Positions 35,358 to 47,443 of a stretch of DNA of 64,000 nucleotides are shown piece after piece; positions within the stretch are counted from its first letter, which is position 1, and the number at the start of each line of letters is the position of its first letter. The translations under genes and the position numbers were made by a program. The DNA is taken from contig CP092873.1 of the NCBI GenBank assembly GCA_030710605.1, positions 1,552,892 through 1,616,891 on the forward strand, in the 5' to 3' direction. Below the pieces are notes generated by a model. That model did not search any database, had not been told where the DNA came from, and saw only the letters and a list, made by a program, of their open reading frames with translations. Origin of the DNA: Cordylochernes scorpioides. Lineage: Eukaryota; Arthropoda; Arachnida; Pseudoscorpiones; Chernetidae.

Positions 35358-37541
35358 TTAAGTATTCTAGAATACTTACAAAAAAAAAAAAAATTAAGAA
35401 GCAATTACCAAAGAACATATGTCTTTCATTCAAAGTGTTGCCATACTTCTTATAAATTTTAGTTAATATTGATCACTTATAAATTATTTAAAAGAAATAA
35501 AAACCTACTCCGCGCCAACAGATTAACTTAATCACAATAAGTTTCCATATTTTCTGATCAACATTTCTCAAAAGATTACATTTTCAATTGTCCCAGGTCA
35601 CCTGTAGCCGATCATTCAAGTCTCCATCGTACATTTGCCATCCTTTCTCACCATATTGACGGAGCTGATCTTGGCTAACATGGAGACGTTGGACTACACG
35701 ACGGAACATTGGGTGAGGCCGATCAACCAGGGTACAACACGTCAATGGCTGCAATTTGCCCCGGGGACCTCGAGATCCTGCCCCTAGTGTTGTTGGGTCC
35801 CCTTCGATCCCGTCCACAGTAGTGAGGTGACCTTCAACGCCCCCACGCCCAGAAGAGACCTGCTCGCGGCGTTCTTTGAGCTTTGAAAAGACAAAATCCT
35901 GCAATAAAGTAGATATACTTTCCACAGAGGACTCATCAGTTTAAACATAAACTCCCCTAAAGTTTGTAGGTAAATAAAGTCTTCCGGGATCTAGTGGCGC
36001 CATCTACCGCCCGCTAACAGAAGTATTTTCCATCAGATCTGTGCGGCCGATCCAGACAGCTCGACGCCAGAAGACGTCCGCGGTCAGCAACCGGCTGACT
36101 CTACCTTCCAATATTTACAACATGCCAAGTAGCTTACACTTTAAAACTCCAGTTGGCGGCCTGGATACACCTACTGCAGCAAAGCTAAATAAAGGAAGGG
36201 GAGAACACAGCTCTCAACGTCCCAAGCTACAGGATGGGGAATATTTGACCTATTGGACACAATATAGTGTTAGGTCCGAGTTCCGGTTTGTGCAGAGTAG
36301 TCGATTGCATATCCCGTGGTCCCCGCGTAGTACTAAGTATTATTTCCATTGGTCAGGTAGAGTTCCGCGCCCTAGTTCCATGAATAAGTCTTGTTATTAA
36401 ATTCCAATAGATGTAATATGCATACTGCTCCGTATTTTCCTTTGATTTCAACAAAATTAGGCAACAAATTATGTTGTTGTGAAAACGAATATAAATTTAT
36501 TTTGAAATTTAGCGAATAATCAGACTCACGCGGAATTATGAAAGAGTAAAAAGATCGGTTTAAAATTCGACGTCCAAATGTGTGGACAGATGTGTTTGAT
36601 ACAGCTTGGCTGTTCCAATGAACCGAATAGAGGAGCCTTGGGTAGGTAACGTTCCACCTGGTTCGGCCGGTCTGTTCCTGGAACACCCCGTTGTACCGCC
36701 ATCATTTTGTGTCCAGATTGGGCAGGTTGTCTGCTGGACTAATGCTAAGTTGCCAATGTGGACGCCGCCGTGTCCCAACATGTTGGTCAGAAGCTGCTCT
36801 TGTGCCAGGGATCGACTTGCCACCGTGTTCTGCTCACGTTAGACGAGCCGACATTAAGGTCTTACTTCTTGGTCAGTGATTACGCGACTTTAACCTCGGC
36901 ATGGTGCGGTGTTAAGTCAACGCTTGTACGACCTCTTCCGCCACCTTGCCCATAAATAGAATGATAAATGAAATGGTCCTCCCTGAACAACGTCAAATGG
37001 GAGAGAGGTAGTTTGGGTGTCATTAGGTCACAGCGTCAAGTTTAGCCGCAGTGAATCAGTCAGGGAGGTATTCCCCTACACGATGTCGCCAAGGGGTCGT
37101 TAACGGTCTTCTAGTTAATTAGGTCGGCGAAGAAGCCCCGCGGTGCCTGCTGGGAAAGTTCCCTACTCAATATGCAAATCTCCACTTTTCTGGAAGTTTT
37201 ATGGTCCGACTTTATGGCACAATTCGGATGAGAACAAGGTCTTGTGGAATTGCTTCTTTTGTTCCCCATCTGTCCCGGACCTTCGCATTAACAAGTCAGT
37301 TCGACAATTTTATTGCTTTCTTCCAAAAAACGCACTTTTCTCAGAATATTATTCCCTAAATCTCAAAGAACTCTTGCGTTACAGAGCCATTTTATCACTC
37401 GGCAAAAAGTAATATATTCCCATGCCTTTAGTCGCAGAATAAATCCGCCGATAGAGGCGAGGGTTAGAGAATGAAATCACTTCTTGACATTGTCACTTCT
37501 TCCATACTCCACTGTGGCTCCAAAATTTGTAACACATGGCT
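35358..37541. other. Noncoding sequence, no gene recognised
   Basis: There are open frames of 113-119 codons (35584-35925 minus; 36041-36400 plus), but they have no recognisable domain, signal or splice context. I do not call them genes. Confidence 0.4.
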
Positions 37542-38286
37542 TAAAATCCCGACAGACTAAAATTCCAAAGACTAAAATCTCAACAGACCAAAAGTCCAAC
37601 AGACCAAAGTCACGACAGACTAAAATCCCGACAGACCAAAATCCCGACAAACCAAAGTCACGTCAGACTAAAATCCCGACAGACCAAAGTCACGACAGAC
37701 CAAAAGTCCGACAGACCAAAGTCACGACAGACTAAAATCCCGACAGACCAAAATCCCGACAAACCAAAGTCACGACAGACTAAAATCCCGACAGACCAAA
37801 GTCACGACAGACCAAAAGTCCGACAGACCAAAAGTCCGACAGACCAAAGTCACGACAGACTAAAATCCCGACAGACCAAAATCCCGACAGACCAAAAGTC
37901 CGACAGACCAAAGTCACGACAGACCAAAAGTCCGACAGACCAAAGTCACGACAGACCAAAGTCACGACAGACTAAAATCCCGACAGACCAAAAGTCCGAC
38001 AGACCAAAGTCACGACAGACTAAAATCCCGACAGACCAAAATCCCGACAGACCAAAGTCACGACAGACTAAAATCCCGACAGACCAAAGTCACGACAGAC
38101 CAAAAGTCCGACAGACCAAAGTCACGACAGACCAAAAGTCCGACAGACCAAAGTCACGACAGACCAAAATCCCGAGAGACCAAAGTCACGACAGACTAAA
38201 ATCCCGAACAAACCTAAATCCCGAACAGACCAAAATCCCGACCAAACAAAACCTCGACAAACCAAAAAATCCCGACAGACCAAATA
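37542..38286. repeat. 16-bp minisatellite, about 46 copies
   Basis: Alternating 16-bp variants: GACAGACTAAAATCCC, GACAGACCAAAGTCAC and GACAGACCAAAAGTCC. They are arranged in irregular higher-order blocks of 48-64 bp. The unit is not a multiple of three and the open frames in it are artefacts. Confidence 0.93.
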
Positions 38287-39044
38287 AGAGAATAGATCAG
38301 CAAAATGCTCAAAAACCCCGGACCGGACTAAGAGACAGCGCGTGTTTCCCTGTCTACATACGGCGACGTTACTCTTGTAGACTTTATTGGGATTTTCGAA
38401 GGAGATTTTTACACATAGTGGATTTTAATTCACTTAGGTTTTACATTACACTTGAATTTTATTTTACTTGAATATTCCTTTTCACAATTGAATTTTATTT
38501 GGATATAACTTTGATTAGCGAGCCGTACTTGACAAACTTCAAAACGTCGACAGAGAGTTATCGGAATGTTGAGAAAATTATTTCGTTGATAATATTCTCT
38601 CCACTTCAGTCACTCAGAGTTGTTCACCCCGGGACTTAAAGATATTTTAAAATTTTGTTGGATTTAGACCATGTGGGAATTTGGGTTGTAGGGAATATGC
38701 CGTTTATTATATACACACACAGAATATAATTTATACACACTCCGCGCACACCCTGAACCGCCAACTTGGGAACTCCGTGTGACCGCAATGTTGACAAATC
38801 CACACTCCGATTTACCAAGTGACGTTGGCCGACAACAGGAATGGAAGTATTCTCACCGACATCTCGCACGCTCCCAGTAGGCATCGCCTCGTTCCCTCCT
38901 GACTCTACTGGACTTTGTTCTCCTCAGCGGCGATCTACGTTTTCTTCGTAGGTTCCGAAATACGTGGTGTCGCTGGCTGGTGATTCTCCACCAAACTCTG
39001 CAGCGGTGGCGCCATGTTCATTGTATAGTTGTAGGTATCTCCAA
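38287..39044. other. Noncoding sequence, no gene recognised
   Basis: Nothing supported; no repeat family recognised. Confidence 0.4.
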
Positions 39045-39300
39045 TAAGAAAAACTTAATATTTTGGCAAAGAGTTTCTTTATATTGAGGTGTTACGAGCT
39101 TTCGAGCAAATTTTGCTCTTCAACGGGCAAATCCAAAAAAAAATTAAGAAAGATGTCATCGGATCACACATATTGCAGCTATTAAATAAACATATCTTCA
39201 TTTGTTTTTGGATTTGTCCGTTGAAGAGAAATTTTACTCGAAAGCTTACAGCATCTCAAAATAAAGAAACTTTTTGCCCTAAAATCAAGTTATTCGAATA
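39045..39300. mobile_element. Foldback element with hammerhead-like hairpins
   Basis: The arms 39047-39130 and 39205-39300 are imperfect inverse complements (GGCAAAGAGTTTCTTTATAT against AATAAAGAAACTTTTTGCC). Each arm, read towards its own end, carries the block CCGTTGAAGAG, a short hairpin, CTCGAAAGCT. The layout is like the CUGANGA-stem II-GAAA core, but with U for the first C. Confidence 0.65.
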
Positions 39301-40377
39301 TTTCTGGGTAACTATCACAGTATCTATCTGATTATTTAAAACGATACTTTTGCCTGTATTGATGTCTATGAAACCATGTTATAATTGGACTAAAGATGGT
39401 AATTTGACGCGATTGTTTGTCTCTCTTGCTTTATTACACAACTACGTCACATTCGGGGAATATATTGCACAGCAAGTACTTGGTCAAATTTGATCTGGTG
39501 AACCGTACTACACCACTTCTTTACTGCCATTAATCAACACGATGTCAACTCACATCAATTCCAGCCAAGTGGTGAACAGCGGAGTTAAATCATTCTACTC
39601 TTGAATTGATCGGCTTATAACACATACTGGACATCGGACTGCTACATAGTTCTGGACATTCGGAGATGAGGGGAACTGCATCAGTCGCTGGTAACTACCG
39701 TCTATGTTGAGATGGTGTCTGCCATTGTTGTGGCAACCAGCGGCACTACACGGAGTGGGTCAGAACCTTCCAAATAGGAGAAGAATTGTTGGATTTCTAA
39801 CACCAAGTCCGGGATGGTCTACAGGATTCTTAATTTAAAAAGGAAATATTTCTAGAGGTGCTGAGGACATCTCATGTGGAGTACTTGGGCCCGGGGGTTG
39901 GCACACGTGCCGCCATCTGTGAACCACTATTGGTACTATTTATAATATTTTCTCCAACAAACGCAGGTTAAATAATTATTCTGCGCACGCAACAAATAAA
40001 AATTAATTTATATTCAATATTAGATAATTTTATATATGTGAACTAACTTTTTTAAAAATAATAATAACACTTATAAGAATTAATAATTTTAAGCATTTTT
40101 TTAAATGAAGGTATGGTTCATCAGTGATGAGCCATTTCAATTTGTAATCATTGCAGGTTCAAGGCTGTAGAAATAAAATGTAGATTATGTATTTTAAAAA
40201 ATTATCGTTAAAAAAGGTTATAATTTTCAGCGATAGAGGGTTATTGATACTACTTATAAGAATAGTAGAATTTCCGGTATATATAGAGGATATAAAATAA
40301 TGAATGAATATCATATTATAAAAGAACGAGTCGCAGGATATCATTGCTGGAAGACACCGAAGCAACAATGAGATATA
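39301..40377. other. Noncoding sequence with a repeat fragment
   Basis: No gene seen. A fragment at 40108-40155 (GGTTCATCAGTGATGAGCCA, then ATCATTGCAGG) belongs to the dispersed foldback family of 43740-44032. Confidence 0.4.
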
Positions 40378-40809
40378 TTAAATCCAAAAGACAAAAAAAC
40401 CCTCTCGCAATCAGTATCTTTTATTATTACAAATAACGGACCTTAGCTTTCGAACAATTAGATCTTCAACGGGCGGTTCATTACAAAACGAAATCAGATT
40501 CTTATTAATATATAGAGGTAATAGAAATAAATAAATACAAATATCTTCGCTCAAAGATATGCTAAAAGGTAAATTAGAGAATTGAAAATAATCAGATACG
40601 ACAAAAAATTCTTTAAAACTAAATTAAGATTAAAACTAAGTGGGGAAGGGGGGGGGGGGGGGGGGGGGGGGGGGGTGGGGGACCATAGCAGAATTCGTTC
40701 TTCAAACTCTTTTAAAAAAGGCAGCGGAACTGTACGGACTTCTAGCAGAAGAATAGAATCCGGAACATTCCGCTGCCTTTTTTAAAGAGTATGAAGAACG
40801 ATTCTGTCT

Positions 40810-40845
<36 letters not shown>

Positions 40846-41111
40846 TTCCCCACTTAGTTTTAAACTTAATTTAGTTTTAAAGAAATTTTTGCGTATCTGA
40901 TTATTTTTCAATTCTCTAATTTACCTTTTAGCATATCTTTGAGCGAATATTTGTATTTATTTATTCTATTACCTCTATATATTAATAAGAATCTGATTTC
41001 GTTTTGTAAGAACGCCCGTTGAAGAACTAATTGTTCGAAAGCTAAGGTCCGTTATTTGTAATAATAAAAGATACTGATTGCGAGAGGTTTTTTTGTCTTT
41101 TGGATTTAATT
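40378..41111. mobile_element. Long near-perfect palindrome with G-run and C-run
   Basis: Arms of about 360 bp (40378-40750 and 40760-41111) are almost exact inverse complements around a small centre near 40755. The left arm carries a 28-G run (40648-40675) and the right arm a 35-C run (40811-40845). The hairpin block CCGTTGAAGA..GTTCGAAAGCTA occurs in both arms (minus at 40446-40480; plus at 41015-41045), as in the element at 39045. Confidence 0.85.
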
Positions 41112-41337
41112 TTATGCGCAAGTTCTTTGATCTTAGAATGAGATATATATTTACATAATAAATCTGAAATGCTTATTTTGGATCAAGTGTATTCCTTGTG
41201 CCCGCACAATATCAGACCAACTCAGGGAACATGGCTCAGGAACCATTGGTGTGTAGGAAGACAGGTCCTTTTAAAATAGTTATTTATATATTTTGTACAA
41301 ATGTAATTACATCTCTATTGTAGCTCTTATATTTAAC

Positions 41338-41535
41338 ACTCATGGATAAAACTTAATAAATTAAAAAGTCGTTGATGTCACCGGTCGTCTTTTTTTTTTT
41401 TTTTCTGGCGGAGACAAGAGGAAATTTTGTTTACTCTTGGTTATCTCGTGTGTGTTTAATAACTGTGTATCGAATATCTTTCAGAGTTATTGTCCCGATA
41501 TACACGTACAACGTCCTTAAGTATTGTCCATGAGT
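41338..41535. mobile_element. Small element with 19-bp terminal inverted repeats
   Basis: Left end ACTCATGGATAAAACTTAA; right end TTAAGTATTGTCCATGAGT, inverse complement with two mismatches. The interior matches the flank and one unit of the 118-bp array at 55200-56462 (GTTGATGTCACCGGTCGTC against CTTTGATGTCGCCGGTGGTC, and TTGGTTATCTCGTGTG). Confidence 0.75.
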
Positions 41536-41863
41536 TTAGGATCGGTAGAGATTAAATCTAACCTTAAAGCTCCAGGTTCTAGGACAACTTGGTCGAACAG
41601 CACTGGGATTGTCCAAGTTGTACAAGCCGATAAAATCTCACGCAGTAAGTCAAACCATGTAGCTGTTGTTTAACCTATTTGGTGCACTCTATAATGACAT
41701 TTCTTGTAAGTAACTCCTATGTAAATTATATTCCATTAATGTACATAACCTTGTAATAAATTATAATTCTGGCAGGGAAACGTTAATGCTATTTACTAAT
41801 CCATCACAATACAGATTTCTGGTAACTCAAACTATTTATATAGCGCCCCGGTTGTTTCTCTTT

Positions 41864-42112
41864 AAATAACGCCATTTTCTACTGTGCCCTTACTGCAAAG
41901 GTATAAATATTGGGAGGGGCCTGACTCATCAGTGGTTCACCCTCAAGTTTAATCTACCATACTGCTCTAATGTTTTATTGGGTTGTTCAATGCAATAGTA
42001 CAGGGGTACGGTGTAGATTGAACTGATGAATCCGCTGGAGGGGTTCACCTCTGATGAGCCAGGCGCCTCCCATTATTTTTATCATTGCAATAAAATAACA
42101 CACAGAATAGAA
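41864..42112. mobile_element. Foldback element of the GCAGTAAGGGCAGTAG family
   Basis: Inverted arms. The left contains GTGCCCTTACTGCAAAGG..GGGAGGGGCCTGACTCATCA. The right contains CTGATGAGCCAGGCGCCTCC..ATCATTGCAATAA. It is a decayed member of the family at 43740-44032. Confidence 0.7.
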
Positions 42113-43739
42113 AAAAAAATCTATAAAAAAAAAAAAAGAAACATACGCCGCGTTTTTAAATTTGTGTTTTCATTTCTATAATTACCTATAAGGTCAAACT
42201 AGGATCAAATGACCCCCCAGTAATCTGGGAAGGAGACTGACCAGAGCGGTGTAACTGAAGACTTTATAGTTTCTAGAACGTGGAGAGCTGTGATGCCGCC
42301 CCGACATGGGAGCGAGCGGTACATGCTGGGTCTTTCAACTGACTTTTTTGGCGTTTTTAATTTTAAAAATTTAAAATAAATTATTTCAGATGTTCCGATA
42401 TTTCATTTCTCAAGGAGGATGTTCTGGGCTCATGGGTGCCATCATTCCCTCACTAGAGTTCTGTTCGCTTCTTGACTCCGGCGGCTACTCGGCCGTGGAC
42501 TACGGAGCGGAAATTTACCCAACTTCTTGTCGCCGATGTATCGTCCAGGATTGTGAGGCCAATTTTCTCTTTATCGCCAGACTTCACACGTCTTGTATTA
42601 TCCTCAAATAAGTCAAAGTAACAAGACAATTTTATCGCTACCAATAATGGACGTTGTCCATCAGCGCCAACATCGCCTGTCCAAGATCTCCCCGACACTC
42701 GCCGGGTCTTCCTCTACTCCAGGGTTCAGCCTTTCTACCAGATCACCGCTCGACTCCGCCAATCCCAAGATTGGCACAACATTTCATTCCGTCACCACCT
42801 GATGTTATAGAATCGCCGGTTTCGATCCCTGCAACATTTCACTCTCTCGTGGCAGCAACACTTTATGTTTATTCCGCTGGTTGCAAAATGGAATTTACAC
42901 TCGTCCAAATTGGGAGAATTGCGGCATTTTTAGATTGGATTCTGATCTTTTCTACACCTGGTCGGCAAATGTTATCTCTTTCATTTTCTATTTCTAGAGC
43001 TTGGTCATAGACCGCTGGCGTCGTGTAGATGATTTCAGACCGCCGTCATCAACATCTACCAACTCCTACGGTCTGCGAACTCCGAGATGTCGGTGATATC
43101 AACGGAGGGAGAATATCCATGGATGATTCCAGGACAAGACTCAACGTTGCTATCACAGGCCAAAGAAAGAAATAATTGAGAGAACAAGAACCTATTAAGA
43201 AATTTTTATATATAAAAAAAAGCATTACGGCACAGGTTGTGGACTTGCGTAAATATAATATTTTAAAAATCACCGCGCACGTGAGTAGGAAATAAAGAAA
43301 GTGGGTATTTAACCTTATCTAGACAAACCGTCCGTTCGCTATACTCGGCGCTGCTCGGTAGGGAGTATTTTAACAACTCGACAGAGGAAATCCGTAAAAA
43401 TAGTTACAAATCGATTCAAAAGATGGCGCCACCTACTCGCGGCGGCTGGCCTGTGTACCTACTTCCCCGCTGTGGCTGAAGTGTCAACGTGGCTTAAGTT
43501 TTACTGATATGTTCCAACAATACATACTCGAGTGGACCCGACAATGGAACTGCCTTTTTAAGCTAACAATGGCAGAAAACAAACAGAATAGCTGTGTCCC
43601 GAGGTCATGTCAGTCTTCTGGATACGGAGGGAATTCAACTCCCCTACATCGAACCACAGAATTATGGAACAAACCACAATTCTAAATACAAAGCAGTAAG
43701 TGTGGAAATCATTGTTGGTTTATTTACATTTTGGTATTG
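42113..43739. other. Noncoding sequence, no gene recognised
   Basis: The open frames (up to 118 codons) are overlapping and have no recognisable domain. I see nothing further. Confidence 0.4.
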
Positions 43740-44032
43740 GAAAAATTTAAACTATTTTTGGCGCGTATGATTCTTTTAAAATAAATCAACTTTCTACTGC
43801 CCTTACTGCAATGATAAAATAATGGGAGAGCCTGGCTCATCAGTGGTGAACCCTTCCAACGGTTTCACCTTTTTAATCTACCATACCGCTGTAATATGGT
43901 AGATTAAACTGGCGAAACGTTGGGAGGGTTGATGAGCCAGGCCCTCCCATTATTTTATCATTGCAGTAAGGGCAGTAGAAAGTTGATTTATTTTTAAAAG
44001 AATCTTACGCATCAAAAATAATTCAAATTTTT
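43740..44032. mobile_element. Foldback element, best copy of its family, with permuted hammerhead-like core
   Basis: Arms of about 145 bp are inverse complements around a centre near 43890. Each includes AGTTGATTTATTTT, CTACTGCCCTTACTGCAATG, ATAAAATAATGGGAG and the core. Read on the plus strand in the right arm, the core is CTGGC-GAAAC-GTTGGGAGGG-TTGATGA-GCCAG: a GAAA and a UGAUGA box joined by a closing CTGGC/GCCAG stem. The left arm holds the same on the minus strand, with an intact CTGATGA. Confidence 0.8.
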
Positions 44033-45000
44033 CATAACAGATGGCGCGCTAATGCAACATATTTTGGTATTGGTCTCGTGATTTCTATTTTGTGGTGAAC
44101 GTGCGAGAACCTCGAGTCTGTCGGATGTTTTGAATTTGACGAGGGGTCGTAGCGTCGATGAAATCAAAGATCTCTGGACACCGAGGTCTAAAGGACCCTG
44201 GCGTCTAGAGGTCTCGAGTCACATCCCGACTTTCTCCAATGTCGGGTGGTGGCCACCCACTCTATTAGCTTTGTTTATTGGCTCACGGACTTCGACAAAG
44301 TTCAACTGTAGCTGAGAAACAATAACTGGCGAAACCGCTGGGAAGGTTAGCCATTGGAGCGCCAGGCCCTCCCAATAATTTTCACATTCCTTTCGGTAGT
44401 GTTTTAATTTCAATAAAAAAAAATCCCAAATATTTAGCCCGGATGTTCACATTTTAAACTCGCACGTTTTTCTCGCCACATTATTCTGTGGACGTTCTGA
44501 ATCCTTTTTTATCGCACGTCGGGATATTGGCCTCAATGTGTTCACACGTAACTAAAAGCTCAATTGTTAGAATTTAAATGCCATTTTACACAAGTTGTTC
44601 ATTAAAATACATTTTCTTTATTTACAATCGAACTGCGGAATTGTTTAGTTAATTACTAATAGCTCAATGAAGGAGGAGGAATGGAAAAGCCAAGTTGAAA
44701 CATACGTCCAGCTCTACAGCAACTGCACTAACGTACGAGCTAACAACTGAGTACTTTCAACAACGCGTAAAGTCAAATGTAAACAAACTGTATGTAAATA
44801 TATCGTCAAAGTTCTTGTGATCCCAGTTTCTCTCAACAAGTCCATCGGTAGTCTCTCATTGGTAGTCTCGTCTGCTTTCCCGATCTTCGGTTCCATTTCT
44901 TTCATCGTAAGACATGCCACGTGGTATAGCCTAGAATTATGAACGGCCGGTCACATTTTTATTAATTTTGTTTACTTTTTTGACGTGACAACGTCTTAAA
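44033..45000. other. Noncoding sequence with a fragment of the foldback family
   Basis: 44313-44410 is a degraded copy (ACTGGCGAAACCGCTGGG, then GCCAGGCCCTCCCAATAA). I recognise nothing else. Confidence 0.45.
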
Positions 45001-45827
45001 TTAGGTTGCGGCTGGGAGTCACTTATGAAAAAGTGTAACGCCCGGTAACGTTACGATGAGTCACCGAACGTGAGTGCTGCGCGCGCAGCTGCGCGCGCAG
45101 CGCTAGAGAATTAGGCGCATTGAATCGGCGCATGCTTGTCTCTGTCTTTGTCTTTCTCGAACGTTCTTGGCGTTGGAAAAACAAGAAAGCGTCATAATAC
45201 AAGTTCACACGTGTGGTTAAAGTATCGTCAGCTGTGTCTGTAGTGAAAATGTGGAGTGCTTAGATTCGTCATTTACAACAACTACAACAATAAAGGTAAA
45301 TAATTGTACACTGATATTTCATTATCGTAAACTATGATTGATTGATTAATTGTTAGATTGACACAAAAGTTGAGAAACTGAGTTTATAGGTTATGTCATA
45401 CTATTGATAAATGTTGATAGTGTTAAGTAAATTATTAGTTTAAAATTAATTAATTAATTAATTATTATTTTACAAATTTCAAATAGTTTCAAATTTATTT
45501 AGCAAAAATTTGAACCTTCGATCTGAATAAATGTTTTGATTTTCGAATTGATTATTTAAAATTACAAATATTAAGAAAAAGTGGCAGATATAAGAAAACT
45601 TTATTTAAACTGTGTTGAGCAAGAATTTTAACATCTAATATAAGTAAATGTTTTAATTTTCAACTTCATCATTTACAATTACAAATTTTATTTAATTTCA
45701 AATTTATTTAGCAAAAATTTGAACCTTCGATCTGAATAAGTGTTTTGATTTTCAAATTGATTCTTTAAAATTAAAAATTCATCCATTCAATTTCAAATGT
45801 TCAACAGGAATCACCACTCTCAAAACA

Positions 45828-47237
45828 ATGGAAACGGTGCCTTCAACTTCCAGTACTTCAATGGAGACGGAGGATATCGTGCCGTCAACGTCTGCAGTAC
45901 CTTTCGTTGTTCCACACACCACCTCTACCGCCAGAACGAATGCTCAGCGACAACGTGAGTACAGACTACGAAAAGCATTGACCAGAACTCCTGAACAAGT
46001 AAGAGCCTTTGCAAAAGCGGCTGCGGAGAGGCAACGCAGGTTCAAGCTACGTAAATCTGCTAACATAGCCCTCACCAGCGGTACGTCAGAGTCACCTGCT
46101 TCAACGTCTTGTTCTGTGGTGGAGAGAACAAGCGTTCCTGTCGTGGCGGAGAGAACGAGCGTTCCCCTAACTAACGCTCAACGGCAACGTGCATTCCGAC
46201 AACGTAGAGCAGCATCTTCTCGGACTGATGTACAACCGACTACTTCTTCAAGCCAAACAGCAATACAACTGGAACAATCCACCTGGTATACCAAATGGTC
46301 ATCGTCAATACGGAGATTTCAATCTACTTTCCTGGACAACGATTTTGACCATGCTTGCTCGGTTTGTGACAGATTGTGGTTCAAGAATGACCTTAAAACC
46401 ATCACTGCACTACAACTGAAGGTAATCTCGGATTGGTACGTTAAGGAAAATAGGCAGCTACGCAAGGAGGATTATACAAAGTCTTGCAACACCTGTAGAC
46501 AATCACTGAATAAGCGTAAGCTTCCTACTCTCGCAAAGGTCAACGGCTTCTCATATCCTGACATACCTCCAAGTCTACCGCCTCTGGATCCTATCAGTGA
46601 ACGTTTGGTCTCACCGCGCCTTCCATTTATGCAAGTGCGTCGACTGCGTCATGATTTCTCTTATGGAATTATTGGACAAGTGATAAACGTCCCAGTCAAC
46701 GTACAAGACATGGTAAAATGCTTGCCTCGCCATCTAGAAGAGGACGATGTTATCAACGTTAACATCAAAAGGAATCTTGCACACAGAACAAATTACATCA
46801 GCGGGTACATGTCTAAGCGTACGGTCAAAGAATGGTTAGATGTACTTCAAAATTCAAGTCTATATCGTTTGTACGATATCAAAATAGATTTGTCAAGACT
46901 GCAGCCTGCATTGCCATCAGATGAAGGCCTTCAAGATGATCCTGCTAATCGGATCGAAGCAATCTCCGCCGAATATACGCCCGAGTCTGAAGTTCTTGCT
47001 GCGAGACAGCACACACTACTGTGGAATGAAGAGGATTGTCTTGACATCGCACCAGGACATTCAAGTTTATACTCGGTGCTGTATATATTCATCCAGGAGC
47101 TAGTATGCAGGATATTGGAATGTTACTATGGCAAGGACTCGGTCCGTACATTCACAACAGCCAGTACGTGCCACCGTTCGTGCAAATTGATTCTAGTATA
47201 CCGATTCTTCTGTGTGGTGATTTTAACAAAAACGTAA
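45828..47237 (+). CDS. Helentron N-terminal protein (DUF6570-like), truncated
   Basis: The meaningful part is residues 1-410. Three basic repeats come first: NAQRQREYRLRKA (38-50), AERQRRFKLRKSA (66-78) and NAQRQRAFRQRRA (116-128). A CxxC pair follows (ACSVC at 176-180; SCNTC at 219-223), probably a zinc site. Next is the conserved block PLDPISERLVSPRLPFMQVR, FSYGIIGQVINVPVNVQDMV and a Tyr-rich region, ending WNEEDCLDIAPG. As I recall them, these match the region preceding the Rep domain in animal Helitron/Helentron proteins. Everything after APG (residues 411-469) is a frameshifted reading of the endonuclease and is not protein-like. No Rep HUH motif or Pif1 helicase is present, so it cannot transpose alone. 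Confidence 0.82.
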   Translation: METVPSTSSTSMETEDIVPSTSAVPFVVPHTTSTARTNAQRQREYRLRKALTRTPEQVRAFAKAAAERQRRFKLRKSANIALTSGTSESPASTSCSVVERTSVPVVAERTSVPLTNAQRQRAFRQRRAASSRTDVQPTTSSSQTAIQLEQSTWYTKWSSSIRRFQSTFLDNDFDHACSVCDRLWFKNDLKTITALQLKVISDWYVKENRQLRKEDYTKSCNTCRQSLNKRKLPTLAKVNGFSYPDIPPSLPPLDPISERLVSPRLPFMQVRRLRHDFSYGIIGQVINVPVNVQDMVKCLPRHLEEDDVINVNIKRNLAHRTNYISGYMSKRTVKEWLDVLQNSSLYRLYDIKIDLSRLQPALPSDEGLQDDPANRIEAISAEYTPESEVLAARQHTLLWNEEDCLDIAPGHSSLYSVLYIFIQELVCRILECYYGKDSVRTFTTASTCHRSCKLILVYRFFCVVILTKT

Positions 47238-47443
47238 AACCTGACAACTCGTTTCTTAATTTCATGAAAAATACGTATAATCTTGATTGCGTATCAAACG
47301 TTTCTAAGTCAACTACGTTAAAAGGAACAACTATCGACTTGACTTTCGCAAGACACATTACAGCAGAAACACTTCCTTTCATTTCATATTTCTCCTATCA
47401 TCGTCCTATCCTCAACAAAATCACTCAAATAGGAATTAGTTAA
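47063..47443 (+). pseudogene. Helentron C-terminal endonuclease fragment (EEP family)
   Basis: In a frame different from the upstream region it reads KFILGAVYIHPGASMQDIGM, IPILLCGDFNKNVK and TTLKGTTIDLTFARHITAET, then FSYHRPIL and a stop at 47443. GDFN, the D of IDL and the SYHRP His are the second half of the exonuclease-endonuclease-phosphatase catalytic set. The N-terminal half (metal-binding Asn/Glu) is missing. Such endonucleases are fused to the C terminus of Helentron helicases. Confidence 0.82.

Noticed and set aside
35584-35925. 113-codon minus-strand frame
   Set aside because: No recognisable domain, signal peptide or splice partner in repeat-rich DNA.
36041-36400. 119-codon plus-strand frame
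   Set aside because: No domain resemblance; composition like the surrounding noncoding DNA.
37484-37965. Frames reading Thr/Asp/Lys or Cys/Leu/Ser repeats
   Set aside because: They are translations of the 16-bp minisatellite on either strand.
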